This document shows positions 49,743 to 60,392 of a DNA stretch of 64,000 nucleotides, piece by piece. The translations under genes were made by a program, and so were the position numbers. The notes under the pieces were generated by a model. The model made no database searches. It saw only the letters and a list, made by a program, of their open reading frames with translations, and had not been told where the DNA came from. The DNA is from Monosiga brevicollis MX1 (taxonomy: Eukaryota > Opisthokonta > Choanoflagellata > Craspedida > Salpingoecidae), in contig NW_001865041.1 in assembly GCF_000002865.3 (NCBI RefSeq), forward strand, positions 193,918 through 257,917, read 5' to 3'. The first letter of the stretch is position 1; every line of letters begins with the position of its first letter.

Positions 49743-52278
49743 TTACACGGTAGACACAGTTGCCGGCCCTTGTTGGATCATCAGCTCTGCATCGCCACCC
49801 GTCGCGGCGTCCAGATGGCGCAACCGGTGGTGGAGGTGTTTGACCTAGATGAAGACCCCGGGGGTCAGTGCGACTATCAGAGCAGCATCGGGGCGCATCC
49901 GGCAGAGAAACACGAGGACCAACCGTTTGCCGCAAGACGTGCCGTTCAAGCTTGAGATGTTCGACCTGGTTACTGTCCTGTTGGCCCTGCGCGAGCAAGT
50001 GCGAGGCTAGACTGCGCGACTCCTGCTCAATCAGGCCATGCTCCAACGCCAACTGCCTATCGTGATGTCATGTAATCCACGCAGTCAATGAGGGGGCATG
50101 AGAGGGCGGTGGTGTGGTGCAGTCTGGTAGCGGAGGACAATGCCAGACGTACAGGTAGGGCAACATGAGGCGCTGCAGATTTTGGTGGTCACTGAGTATG
50201 CAATTGAGTCGGTTGCGCAGCTCATCCGCTTCTTCTTGGCAGCCAATGCTGGCAGCTGTAGCCTCGCGAGCTTGGGTCAGGGCACGGTTCCGGGCCTCGA
50301 GGTGCTGACGAGTGGCCTCGTGCTCGGCTCCTAGTTGTTTACGCAAGAGATCACACCGAGCTCGCTCCTCAGACAGCAGAGCCATGAGCGCATCCGAATG
50401 AAGCTGCAACTCGCTGTGTGCCGCCTTGGCCTGTTCTTGTGCTGTCGTCGTGTCGTGGCATGCCTGCACGAGCTCAGCCTCTGTCTTGCGTTGCTCGGCA
50501 GAAAGCATCTTGACCATGTTCTGGGCTTCGATAAGCTTGCGATGGAGGTCAGCGTTGATGGTCACGGCCGCAGAGGCAGCATTGCCAGAGTGGGCGGCAG
50601 GAGGCTCAGTTTGCGTGGTCGCCACACAGCGGACCACGTTGGGCGCATGTGTGTCCTCCAGAGCACCATAGGAAGGAGGTCGCGATGACTGCTGCTTGCG
50701 CTGGAGTTCGGCCAGAACGTGCAGCACTTGCGATTGCAGGTTGTTGCACTGGGCCTGCAAATTTTTGCGTTGCCCGAGTAGGACAACAAGCTTGTCGTTC
50801 AATTCCTTCACCAGCTGTTCCGAGTCGCCGCGATCCAGTCGGTACCGCTTGACCTTGGCGCGCAGCTCTTCGATCTATGCCCGACACGCCCCAGGTAGTT
50901 CCATGAGAAAGTGGTGGATGCACGAAAAAGGCGAAATTCTCCTTGGTGTGGGCTTGGAAATTTGGAATCCGCGAAAGGCGGGCTGTGCGACAAATTGCTT
51001 GATTGGCCGAAATTACCTGGGTAAGAAGCTTGACCCGCTCATCCTGGGATTGCTCCAGTTGCTTCTCGAAGCGAAGGGCGACGGTTCGCCAGTGATCTGA
51101 TGATGCTCGAACAAAAAACTACAGCGCCCTCAAGTTGCAGTAGAATTTGTGAAGACATGCAAAAGGACAAGTCGTTGATGCACAAGGTTTGGCGGTAGAA
51201 GGGCGCGTTGAGGGGCCACAGAAATGGCAGCTTACATTGTTCCGGTCCACCACCTGTTGCGTGTGTTTGGAAGTGGCGGTGAGATCATCGAGTTGTGCCT
51301 TGAGGCGCAGCATCTGCGTCTGGAGCGTTGACACTTGTTCGATGGCCGTCTAGTAAGGGACGAGAGATCAAGACACCAAGCGCTGCAATGAGGCCAGCGG
51401 CAAGCCTGCGGAACGAGGCGGGTACCGTAGGAAGGTTGAGATAAAGCGATCGGACAGACCTGCCGCTGAGTTTCTGTATCGCGGAGCTTGGCCTGCGTAG
51501 CCTCAAGTTGCTATTGAGACAGGTGGACAAAAGGCGTGAAGATGAGGGCACAGGGCGAGAGCACAAGGACATGGCGAATGGGGTGTGGAGATTGAACAAC
51601 AAGAAGGGCGACAGGCGCCGCACCAAGTACCTTGGTGAGATCACGAGTGCGCTTGGCTTCGACCTTAACGACGGCCTTTTCGCGAATGTTTGGGGCCTAA
51701 ATTGAATCAAATCATGTCAGCGGCAATGAAATCGTCGTTTGAGTGAGCCCAAACGTGGTAGGTACGAAAGACGTCAGGATGAGGCACATGGCGTTGTAAG
51801 AGCCATGCGCATGACAGGGATGTTAGCTCCAGGGATAGCTGGCCAGGCACGGCGAACCTCGTCAAAATCGAGCTGACGGAGTGATAAAGCTGGCGAGGGT
51901 GCACGATCATGCAACTTTGGCACCTGCGCACCGTCCGACGCGAGGCAGAGTCGAAAGTAACGGTGAGTGGGGGAAGAAACACAGTGGCAGCACACGATGA
52001 TGAGGAGCAAAACTTGCATTTTCCTGGTCAGCACTGCGATTTTCTTGATCGCGAAGATGGCGACGGCGGGCCAAGAGGGGTGAGGTGTTGGCGCTCTGCG
52101 TCTGACGCAGGCCCTTGTCCTTGTCCTTGATGGACCAGTCTACGGAAGAGCAGGGACACGTCATTGAGGCAGCAGATGCAGCAGGCCGCGAGCAATCCCA
52201 AAGTGACGCACCTTGGACAGGTAGAATGTCGGTCGCCACAACGCCCATCATGTTGGAGTTCTCTGAGAACCAATCCAT
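49743..52278 (-). CDS. Coiled-coil protein, family not recognised
   Basis: Start MDWFSENSNMMGVVATDILP at 52278, then DWSIKDKDKGLRQTQSANTS (52140), KLHDRAPSPALSLRQLDFDE (51915), IREKAVVKVEAKRTRDLTK (51690), QLEATQAKLRDTETQR (51510), VSTLQTQMLRLKAQLDDLTA (51325), IEELRAKVKRYRLDRGDSEQ (50878) and a long coiled-coil exon to about 50140 (ELVQACHDTTTAQEQAKAAH, LLSEERARCDLLRKQLGAEH). The final exons read LALEHGLIEQESRSLASHLL and, after an intron at about 49850-49927, VKHLHHRLRHLDAATGGDAE to TAA at 49743. Heptad patterns run through most of it. VATTQTEPP near 50620 holds a TQT core like LC8 dynein-light-chain ligands. No catalytic domain; a structural or scaffold role is inferred. Confidence 0.65.
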
Positions 52279-52901
52279 AGTGCACGAAAGAAAGCAAAGG
52301 AAAAGGCAAGGCCACCAGGCAAGAACCACGCCCCGCGCGCTGGCGAGCGAGTGAGCACACAGCAAGGGACGGAGAAAGGCAGAAGAGCTGAACAACATTC
52401 GCCGGCACAAACGAGCACGCTCAAGACAACGAATGCACATGCACACGCGGGGGGGGGGCTTTGGATGGGATCGGAGGCCAGAGGAAGGGCAAAAGGCACG
52501 CCGGGTGCACCATGCCAACACTGACAAGTGTCGACAGCGGAACACACAAGTGCGCAGCGCAGACGCGCGGCCATTGCCCCGTTTCCTGCCCTCTGACCCA
52601 TCCCAGCCTGAGACCTGACCAAGGACTTGCGCACACGCACATAGAGGACAAGCTGACAGAGCGATAGCGTGACTGACCGTAGCTTGGTCAAGTGCAAGTG
52701 AAGGTGGTGGTGGTGGTGGGCCGGACCATGCAAACCCAACGCCGAGCGATGCAGCGCAAAAAAATCCACAGCCAGGCGTCAAATCGCAAGGCAATGGGGA
52801 TCTGAATGGAAAGCGTGAGAGGGAAAGGAAAAGGAAAAAAAAAAAAAGCTGACCGCCAGCGGCCACAGACTGCGTTGCAAGCAAGACAACAAGCAAAGCA
52901 A
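52279..52901. other. Intergenic region upstream of the coiled-coil gene
   Basis: About 620 bp; a (GGT)n at 52703-52720 and an A-run at 52836-52847. No gene seen. Confidence 0.45.
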
Positions 52902-54270
52902 TCAAGTCGTGTTTGTTGTTCCCCCAGAGGTGGATGAAGAACCAACGTCCTGCCTTGAGCTCGATCGGCTGTGAGAAGAAAGCGATGGGATGTCTGCGTG
53001 AGACAACACAAGACGGGGGAATGAGAAAATGGCGCCCCGTTTCACCTGCGACGAGAGAGGAGCGAGGCCCAGGGGCGCGTCACTTGCTTGTCGAGACAGT
53101 GTTGAACAGCAACGCGGTCGCCCATTACCAACCAATCACGCAGCAGTGGGTCACACACAAGCGCAACAAGGCGTTGAAGCACCAGGCACCAAACCACACC
53201 ACCACCACCCCCTATGAACCTTGCAAGAAGCCCTTGACCATGTCCCCACTTCGTTGGCTACACACCAGCCCATTTCCCAATGGGCAAGGGTCGTCCAGAC
53301 GCTTGGTCCTGACGACCTTTTCACGTGTCCTCCCGAGTGACCCTGGTGCCAGACCACCACCACCTGACGTGGTCGTCCCGCCAGCCTCTGCAAAGCAAGC
53401 AAGCGCTGACCCCTCGCCCGCACGCATGAAGCCACGGGATCTTATTTTTTTTGAAAAGACCGACAGCAGAATCGCTGGTAACGTTTTCAAAGATGCGTGC
53501 ATGTAGGCAAAATACCTTGGAACAGAGAGGCTGAAGGACGCTCATGGCGGTCGTGGGATCGGAGGCGTTCTTCCATGGAGGTGGCAGGGTCAACTGGCAC
53601 GAATTGATGACGCGGAAGCAGGATGTGCAGTGTAGAAAGACAAGGCCATGCACCACCACTTGTGCCGTTACAAATCGGATTTGGCATGGCCATGATTGAA
53701 GGATTTTGCGCACCACCAGTTTCAAAGTGGGCCCCAAGCCTTGTTTGGGCCCAGACACGAGGCAGATTGGCTCGCTTTGGTACATCAAGTGGCACGGGCT
53801 TCCTGCTTCCTCGGTGCCAAGGCCTCTGCGCGCCTAATCAGAGAAGCAACACAACGAGCAATGCCCAGAGCAGAAACTCTCGCGCGCATGGCACTCGTGG
53901 GCACTCATCGTTCTCCGCGTTGGGGGTGCGCCTCCCGAAAACGAACTCCCTTTTTTTTTTTTTTTTAACCAGGACGCCGCGACACGATAATACTCACGGG
54001 TGGGCTCGACCCATGCCCTGACGAGCCTGCGCACGCGCCCTTGATTCACTTCCCAATGTATTTCAATTTTGAGCTGCAGCGGTAACGTGGGTTTGCGTGG
54101 TGTTCAAGATGCCCAATATCTTTCATCAATCAGATGGCCTCTTACATGTTCTACCTGCTCCGATCCCTGCACCCCATCGTCAACACCCAACGGTTTGCTC
54201 GGGACCCTCACGACTTGCCAGGACCTGCTTTCTCTTCTTCCTCTCCCTGGCATGATGAAGGCTGGCCACA
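52902..54270 (-). CDS. Unassigned basic protein, four or more phase-consistent exons
   Basis: No family recognised. The model rests on splice signals that keep one frame: exon about 54081-54004 (LKIEIHWEVNQGRVRRLVRA), 53834-53513 (AQRPWHRGSRKPVPLDVPKR ... RHQFVPVDPATSMEERLRSH), 53481-53226 (ILLSVFSKKIRSRGFMRAGE ... DMVKGFLQ) and 53000-52902 (DIPSLSSHSRSSSRQDVGSS, stop). Every junction is GT-AG and in phase. An upstream exon with a possible start near 54270 (MWPAFIMPGRGRRES) is weak. The product is Arg/Ser/Pro/Gly-rich without TM segments. A Gly-rich patch (GGGG) and a Ser-rich tail suggest disorder. It could also be a non-coding transcript. Confidence 0.4.
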
Positions 54271-54320
54271 TGTGACGGTTTGCTACGAGCTATGGACACG
54301 GGATCTGTATTCGTCTCTGC

Positions 54321-54573
54321 CTAGGACTTGATCGTGTCAGCATAAGTTGCACGTGCGGCCGCAATCAACTCGGCATGCCTCAAAAGCACCATGGGTAAAA
54401 ACAGCAGCAGACAGCTTGTGGGCACGCATAGGTTTTCGGGCCACAAACTGTCTACAGCTAGGACTTGGTCGTGTAAGCATAAGGTGGCCACTATCAACGC
54501 GGCGTGCCTTGAAAGCTCCATGGGTAAACACAGCAGGAGACAGCTTGTGGGCACGCATAGGTTTTCGGGCCGA
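54321..54573. repeat. Direct tandem duplication, 137-bp period
   Basis: Unit 1 starts with CTAGGACTTG at 54321 and unit 2 with the same word at 54458. Both contain CATGGGTAAA and an identical stretch from GACAGCTTGTGGGCACGCAT into GGTTTTCGGGCC (54409-54441 and 54539-54571). It lies between the HSD-like stop and the next gene. A minus-strand frame crosses both units, but nothing else supports coding. Confidence 0.8.
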
Positions 54574-54584
54574 CACCAACCCTT

Positions 54585-55874
54585 TTACTGTCCAAGAATG
54601 GTGTACTGGAGGATGCGCTGCATCCCTTCGGGCACCAAGGCCGCCAAAATCCGGGTCGCATATAGCTCAGCAAAGGGATAGAACACCTCGCGTTGCCGCC
54701 GCTGTACTCCTGTGGCAATCGCGCGCGCCGTGTCTGCCGCCGACACGCGTGGGATGTGGTCAATTTCGCCGTGCGTGTTCTCGCGCGCTGATGTCGTGTC
54801 AATACTACCCAGAATGGCCAGAGTCATGGAGATATTGCTGGCCCGCTCGGCTAGCTCAAAGCGCAGCGAGTTGAAGAAGCCATGGAGCGCATGCTTGGTG
54901 GCAGCATAGGTGGCTACCCGTGGCAGGCCCAGCAGGCCCGCAGCCGAGCTCACTACAGCAAGGCGGCCGTTGGTAGCCTCCAAGTACGGGAGGGCATGCG
55001 CAGCCACATAAATATAGCTGAGGCACAGCCAGGTGGGTGCGATGAGCGGGTCAGAGGCTGAACCAGCAGAAACGGTGGACATTTTGCGAGCCAGAAAGCG
55101 CCAGACAGACCTGTAGGTGTTGACGCCAAAGTACCATTCCAAGTGACTGCTGATGTTGTTGTCCGCCATGTCCGTGAGCCAGTTCCCCCAGTAGCCGGCA
55201 ACGTGGTTCAGGATGACCGTGTCGATGCCCCCCATGTGCTCGGCGGCAGTGGCGACGAGTGCCTGAGCTCGAGCCTCTTCAGCTAGATCGCCTGCGACCA
55301 CATATGGCTAAAAGGGCACGACCAGATCATCAACCAAGGCGAACGATGAGCTGTGGAGCTGTTCAAGCCAAAAGAGGCGGCTAGTTGAGCATCCGAGTGT
55401 GTAGCGCCCGAGATGACACACCGTGCCGCCAAGCTGCTGGCAGCGCTTGGCTGCGTCGTTGAGCGGGCCCGTGCGACGAGCAGCAAGAACAACCTAGATG
55501 TCCAAGGCGAGCCATCATGCGCAGCTAGCTGACCGAACATGGGATGGGTCAAAGAGAGGCTGAAAGACGGCAATTCAGACCTGGGCATGATTTCGGCAGT
55601 ACAGCTGCATCAACTCAAAGCCGATGCCTTGGGAGCCCCCAGTCAGGATTACGCGCTGGCCTGCCAAGAAGCGATGAGCACACCAGACAAAAAAAAAAAA
55701 AAAAAAATCAGACAACCCGGAGCCAGTCTATGCCAGGGCAGGCGCTACCACTCGGCACAACTGACCCTGCAATTCCTCTTCTTGAAATCGTCGCCAACCA
55801 TTGTTGGGAATCACCCGAGTCAGCACCACAGCCAAGACCATCAGGGCCAACGCCCAGTGCCACCCGGCCGCCAT
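54585..55874 (-). CDS. 11-beta-hydroxysteroid-dehydrogenase-1-like short-chain reductase
   Basis: Membrane-anchored SDR. Start MAAGWHWALALMVLAVVLTR at 55874 gives an N-terminal anchor, then NNGWRRFQEEEL. Exon 2 (about 55655-55579) carries the NADP(H) motif RVILTGGSQGIGFELMQLY; exon 3 VVLAARRTGPLNDAAKRC; the last exon (55308-54585) PYVVAGDLAEEARAQALVAT, GGIDTVILNHVAGYWG, RLAVVSSAAGLLGLPRVATY and YAATKHALHGFFNSLRFEL, with the Ser-Tyr-Lys catalytic set (Y-A-A-T-K), and SMTLAILGSIDTTSA. NHVAGYWG in place of NNAG is typical of the 11-beta-HSD1 branch. Complete, about 330 residues. Substrate unknown; steroid use is not implied. Confidence 0.9.
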
Positions 55875-56697
55875 TGCGATCCGTTTTCTTCTTCTTCTTG
55901 CTTGAGTGTCAACAACTGTGAAAATGTCAGCAAAAATTTTTTTCCAATCAAATTGCGAGTCGAAATGTCAGAGCATAAGAGGCGTGCCGACTTGGGCATG
56001 GTGCCTTGGTGAGACAGTATAGGAAGGGGGGGAGGGAGGCTGGCTGATTGAAAACTGGCCAAGTAGTCAAAGAGTGAATTGTAGTGCTCTTCGGCGCAAG
56101 GTGGCTGGGGGGAAAGCATCCGCAAGCTTGAATTGACACGTGAATTGGTTTGACATGTGAATAAAATTCAGTAATTTTCGGCTTTTGAAAAAAGTCTGTT
56201 GACGATGGGGAGTTGAGGTCGAATCAAAAAGGTCAGGTAGTTCGGAAAGGATCAAGCAAAGATGCATCGACAGTGCTCGCAGCAGAGGTGATGAAACAAA
56301 TGCAAGGCGAGTGGGCCGCGTGAGTAAGGTCGACCGCGGCTGGGCAGGTGTGAGGGGACGAGTCAAGCCAGGTCTCGTCTTGTCTAGCAAGCGGTGTTGA
56401 GCTGTGTGGGTCGCTTGGTTTTAACTCAGGTAGTGGGACGCAGTTTTGTGATATGTGATGGCATGACAGGGGTGGGCCTCGCGTCTGGTTATTGGGCTGG
56501 TAGCTCGGCACATCGGGAAGCAGGACAACAATTAGCATGACACCAAGAACATTCACACAGGGTGGAGATAAGTCAATCAATCAAACAATCAATCAATCAC
56601 TTTGCAAGAGGTTGAGGCAGTCAGTCCTAGTCGAGAAGGGGCAAGTACGGATGGAGAAGAAGTGGAAAGTCGGATAGGGCACGGATTTGACGTGTCT
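55875..56697. other. Intergenic region between HSD-like and DAZAP1-like genes
   Basis: About 820 bp with two promoter-like motifs next to the HSD-like start and (AATC)n DNA near 56573-56597. No gene seen. Confidence 0.5.
55921..55971. promoter_or_regulatory. Two AAATGTCAG promoter-like motifs
   Basis: AAAATGTCAG at 55921-55930 and AAATGTCAG at 55963-55971, about 47 and 89 bp upstream of the HSD-like start at 55874. The closest and clearest case of this motif in the window. Confidence 0.45.
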
Positions 56698-59059
56698 TCA
56701 GCTCTCCTGCGATGGCTCGGACGTTTCGGGCACGGGCACTGGCGGTTCCGATGTCACAGCTGTATAATGGATGGGCATGGCCATCGTACCGGACACGACC
56801 ATGGGGGCGCCGGCATAGGCATAATTATAAGCAGCTAAAGCACAGATGCAGTTTCAGGTGCAGATCGAAGAGAGGTGTGTCAGCTCAAGTTGCAGATCGA
56901 CCCGAGCGTGGCGAGGTTTCTATCGATGGACGCACGATGTGGATAGCTTAGCAGGTATGGCGCTGAATTGATGGGACCGAGACCGGCTGAGGGGTAACCC
57001 GTAAAAGTTGGAGAGTAGTAGTTGCCAACTAGAGCAGATGCAAGCGCCACAGGTAGATAGGGTTAACTTTACCAGTATAGTATCAGGAATCATGAATCGA
57101 GGATGAGAACTGTGCAAGTGCCCGCCTTTGACGTACCCCAGTACGGCGAGGCGGCTGGGGCCGTGCCATAAAGCTGCTGTTGCTGAGCCCCTAGTTGTGC
57201 TTGACCAGCAAGGAGGTGCTGTTGTGCCAAATCGCGACTGCCAGCAGAGGCAGAGCGCGAGCTGGTGCGGCTGGATTGACTGCGAGGAACAGCCGCCTTG
57301 ACCTCAACCTTTGGGAATGGACAAGGGCGCGTGAGAGGTGGCGTTTCCAGCTCGGATCGGTGAGACTTTGGATGGCCAAAGATGTGCAGCAAAGACCTCC
57401 TGGCCCACCAGCATCTGGGATGTGCAAAGCAAAAAAAAAAAATTGTGGGTTGCCAGCACTCACTCGGTTGCCATCTATTGTGTGGTATTGTTGGCGTAGC
57501 ACGCTTTCGGCAGCTTCTTCTGTTTTGAAAGTGATAAAGCCGAATCCCCGTGGCCGGCCAGTGTCTCTGTCGCGTTGGCACAAGGCATCCTCGATCTAAC
57601 AAGGAGTTGGAGCTGATGAGAGCTATGCAAACCACAGAGGCGTTGCGGGGGGGTGGGGGGGGGGGCATCAACGCCCAGACAGAGAGGCGCGTACTTCACC
57701 AAACTGTACAAAATAGTTTTTGATCGAGTCTTCGTTCATGCTGCTGGCCAATCCACCCAGAAAGAGCTTTTTGATGGTCGTGGAGGCCGGATCACTGCTC
57801 GAGCGTGGAATGGCTCGCTTTGGGTCAATCTGGTGGCCATAACAGAAGTGGAAGCACCGTGATAAGCAAGCCGGTGTGATAGGCGCAGTTCAGCGGCAAA
57901 TGAAACCGGACAGCCGGCAAAAGACAGTCAACGCACCTCGCGATCACAGACGACATGGGGCCCAGAGCTCAGTACATCCGTCACTGACTTGGGATCCGCA
58001 AAGGTGACAAAACCGAAACCGCTGTGCATATATCATCACAAAGAAGCAACAGACGGGGGTATACGGTGTGTCAGACACCAACAAGCACACCAACTACGCT
58101 TGTGTGTGCGTGTGCTGGGTTCGTGTGATCTCCACCGCCAGGCAGAAATGACGAGGTAGCCCAAGCCAGAGGACAATAAGCAGGCTGCAGTGCCTGCCCG
58201 TGTGCCCCATGGCTTCCACTTTTGATCGTGTCATTCAGGTGAGCGATTCAAAGAGAAGATGGCTTGGTCGAGGAAGCGCGTACCGTGAACGCTGGGTCAC
58301 CGAGTCGCGCATGACCACGGCATCGATGACGGTGCCATAGCGCTGAAAGTAGTCAGTCAGCGATTCTGCAGCCGCGACGACGTCACCGGCAGGCACGATT
58401 GGTGGTTGTGCGTGACCCAACGAAGGAGGGTCCGATGAGCAGATGTGGTGTGCGGTGAGTATTAGTTGGCACAAGGCAGACAGGCACAAGGCAGGCAAAA
58501 GCTGCCTTGCGGGGCTGGAGGAGTTTTCGTCGTTGTGTGCAATGCTGCATGTGGATGGGCTTGTGTCCATGAGCCAGCAACGAGCAATGGGTAAAGAGAC
58601 CAACCAACCTTCATTGGTGTTCCAACTAATGCCACCAACAAAGAGTTTCCTAATGGGCATCGGCACACATTGGTCGAGGGCGTCGGTGAGCCAGTTGCGC
58701 CGGGACAAGACCAGACGACCCAGGAAGTGGGGTGGAGGCCGATCGGAGCGGTGATCAAGATCATGTGAGTTGTGAGTGTGGACAAAACGAGCTGCAAATA
58801 CCAAGATACAAACAGAAGCGTTGGGACGCGATCCGGAGCAAGGCCAGTCCAGCCGAGACAGCCACAGACCATGGAGACGCACACCCAGACAGCAACGAGC
58901 CAGCTAGCCGAACGATGGCAGACCAAGGGGACGAGCACGGTCGCAGCGACGCGACACCAGAGACATCCAGAGAGCGAGAGAGAGAGAGGGGGGGAGCCTT
59001 GAGTCATCATGTTGCCTTTGTCTGCTTCCTTTGTTTGACGCTTTTTGGGATAACGTCAT

Positions 59060-59098
<39 letters not shown>

Positions 59099-59387
59099 GT
59101 TGTTGTTGTTGTTGTTGTTGTTGTTGTCTGTGTGTGTGTTTTTGGTTTTTGTTCGTCCACATTTTGTGCGATTGGCTTAAATCGCCGCCTGTTTCTGTTT
59201 GAGCGATGGCGGCGGGGACTGACCTCTCAATGTCTTCGTTGGGATTTGTGTCTTGTGTGGCTGCCGTTTGAGGCGTTGGGGTCGTTTCGGGCTCGACGGT
59301 GGCCTCAGCAGCAGCCGCTGCGTTCATGTTGGTGGTGGGTGGCGGTGGCAGAGGGGGTGTTGCTTCCTCTCCCTGAGATGATGACAT
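56698..59387 (-). CDS. Two-RRM hnRNP of the DAZAP1/Musashi type
   Basis: mRNA-binding protein. N-terminal exon starts MSSSQGEEATPPLPPPPTTN at 59387 (Pro/Ala/Thr-rich) and splices in phase to RKLFVGGISWNTNE at 58648 (RNP2). RRM1 continues ESLTDYFQRYGTVIDAVVMR and GFGFVTFADPKSVTDVL (RNP1). RRM2: IDPKRAIPRSSSDPASTTIK, KKLFLGGLASSMNEDSIKNY, FGEIEDALCQRDRDTGRPRG, GFGFITFKTEEAAESVLRQQ. Then VEVKAAVPRSQSSRTSSRSA, a Gln/Ala-rich stretch, and low-complexity Tyr/Gly/Pro exons (VGNYYSPTFTGYPSAGLGP; AYNYAYAGAPMVVSG), stop at 56698. The Tyr-rich C-terminus resembles prion-like tails of hnRNPs. The order RRM1-IDPK-RRM2-VEVK is the DAZAP1/Musashi hallmark. Confidence 0.92.
59063..59127. repeat. (GT)n followed by (TTG)n in the first intron of the DAZAP1-like gene
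   Basis: (GT)n at 59063-59092, then (TTG)n at about 59099-59127, inside the first intron (59220-58649). Confidence 0.85.
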
Positions 59388-60392
59388 GCCACTGCAAGGG
59401 TCAAGGAGGAAATAACCCCTGAACCGCTCACTGCACAATTCGTTCATCGGTGTACAGAATGCATGTTGTGTTGTGCTGTTGTGGTGACGGTGACGTGAGT
59501 GCAAAGCCCATGGTGAGCTGCGGCTTGCTGCTGCTGTGCTGGTTGGTCAGCGTTTTGCGATGAAGCGCACATTGTGTTGGAGAGCTGGCTGAACGACGCG
59601 ACCACGCGACACCAGCCAGATGGGGAAACGGCATGGGATGTGGGTCTTTTGGCCCATGCCCAAGCGACAATACCTTGCACTGCTCTGGTAGGCAGGTAGG
59701 GTGAAATGTGGGACCTTTTGTCTGGGGGTTGTGCACAAGCATGGTTGTCAGATGAAACCCATCACGGCAAACGGCTGATGTGTAGAAAACGAACAACGTA
59801 GATCGTTCAACTCGCGCCCGAGCTCTTCCCCATCCGAAGGGGGCACTACTACGATCCTGGTTGCGCAGCAGCGATGAGCGATGCAGCTTTCTTGGTTGCA
59901 CCGTATGCCAATTCGAAAAGCAGGCATGTGCCGTCCTCCCCTGTAGTCTTTCGGATGGACATGGCTGTTGGGTGGCACCTGCTTGGAAAGGAAGGAACTG
60001 GGTGACTTTGGAATCATCACAGCTCTTCGGATCGCAAATGTCGTCGCCCTGACGCGAGGTTCATCCTGGGATTCTCGAATAGCCGAAGCGGGCATCTGAG
60101 AAGGGCCTGCCACACAAACCATTGATCTCAACAACTAGCCCCGATGCTCTGCAAGACTTTTCAAACCATTCGTTACAGGGTCGCGTTTCGGAGCGATCAA
60201 GACCTGCTCCCAAATCCCATAGCGTTGTTTCGTCTCAACACAGGATAAACCTAACCTGCGCGGCAGGTGCCTCTTCATCAAGTAGTTCCAACTTGTCGAA
60301 ATCAGTGAGCACGATGTTTGAAGCTTCACATTAGAGGGGTGTGATATCCCTTTAAATTTGACTGTGGCACTTTTTGTTGTCAAACAGAAATT
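59388..60392 (-). other. Upstream region with open minus-strand frames of unclear status
   Basis: About 1 kb. Long minus-strand frames run 59901-59428 (to ILYTDERIVQ) and 60134-59748 (GEELGRELNDLRCSFSTHQ). A short stretch at 60322-60258 reads SNIVLTDFDKLELLDEEAPA then a GT donor, which looks coding. A phase-0 join to VLIAPKRDPVTNG (ending at 60135) is possible. None matches a family. The first frame ends only 41 bp before the DAZAP1-like start, which argues it is 5' UTR. I do not call a gene here. Confidence 0.2.
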
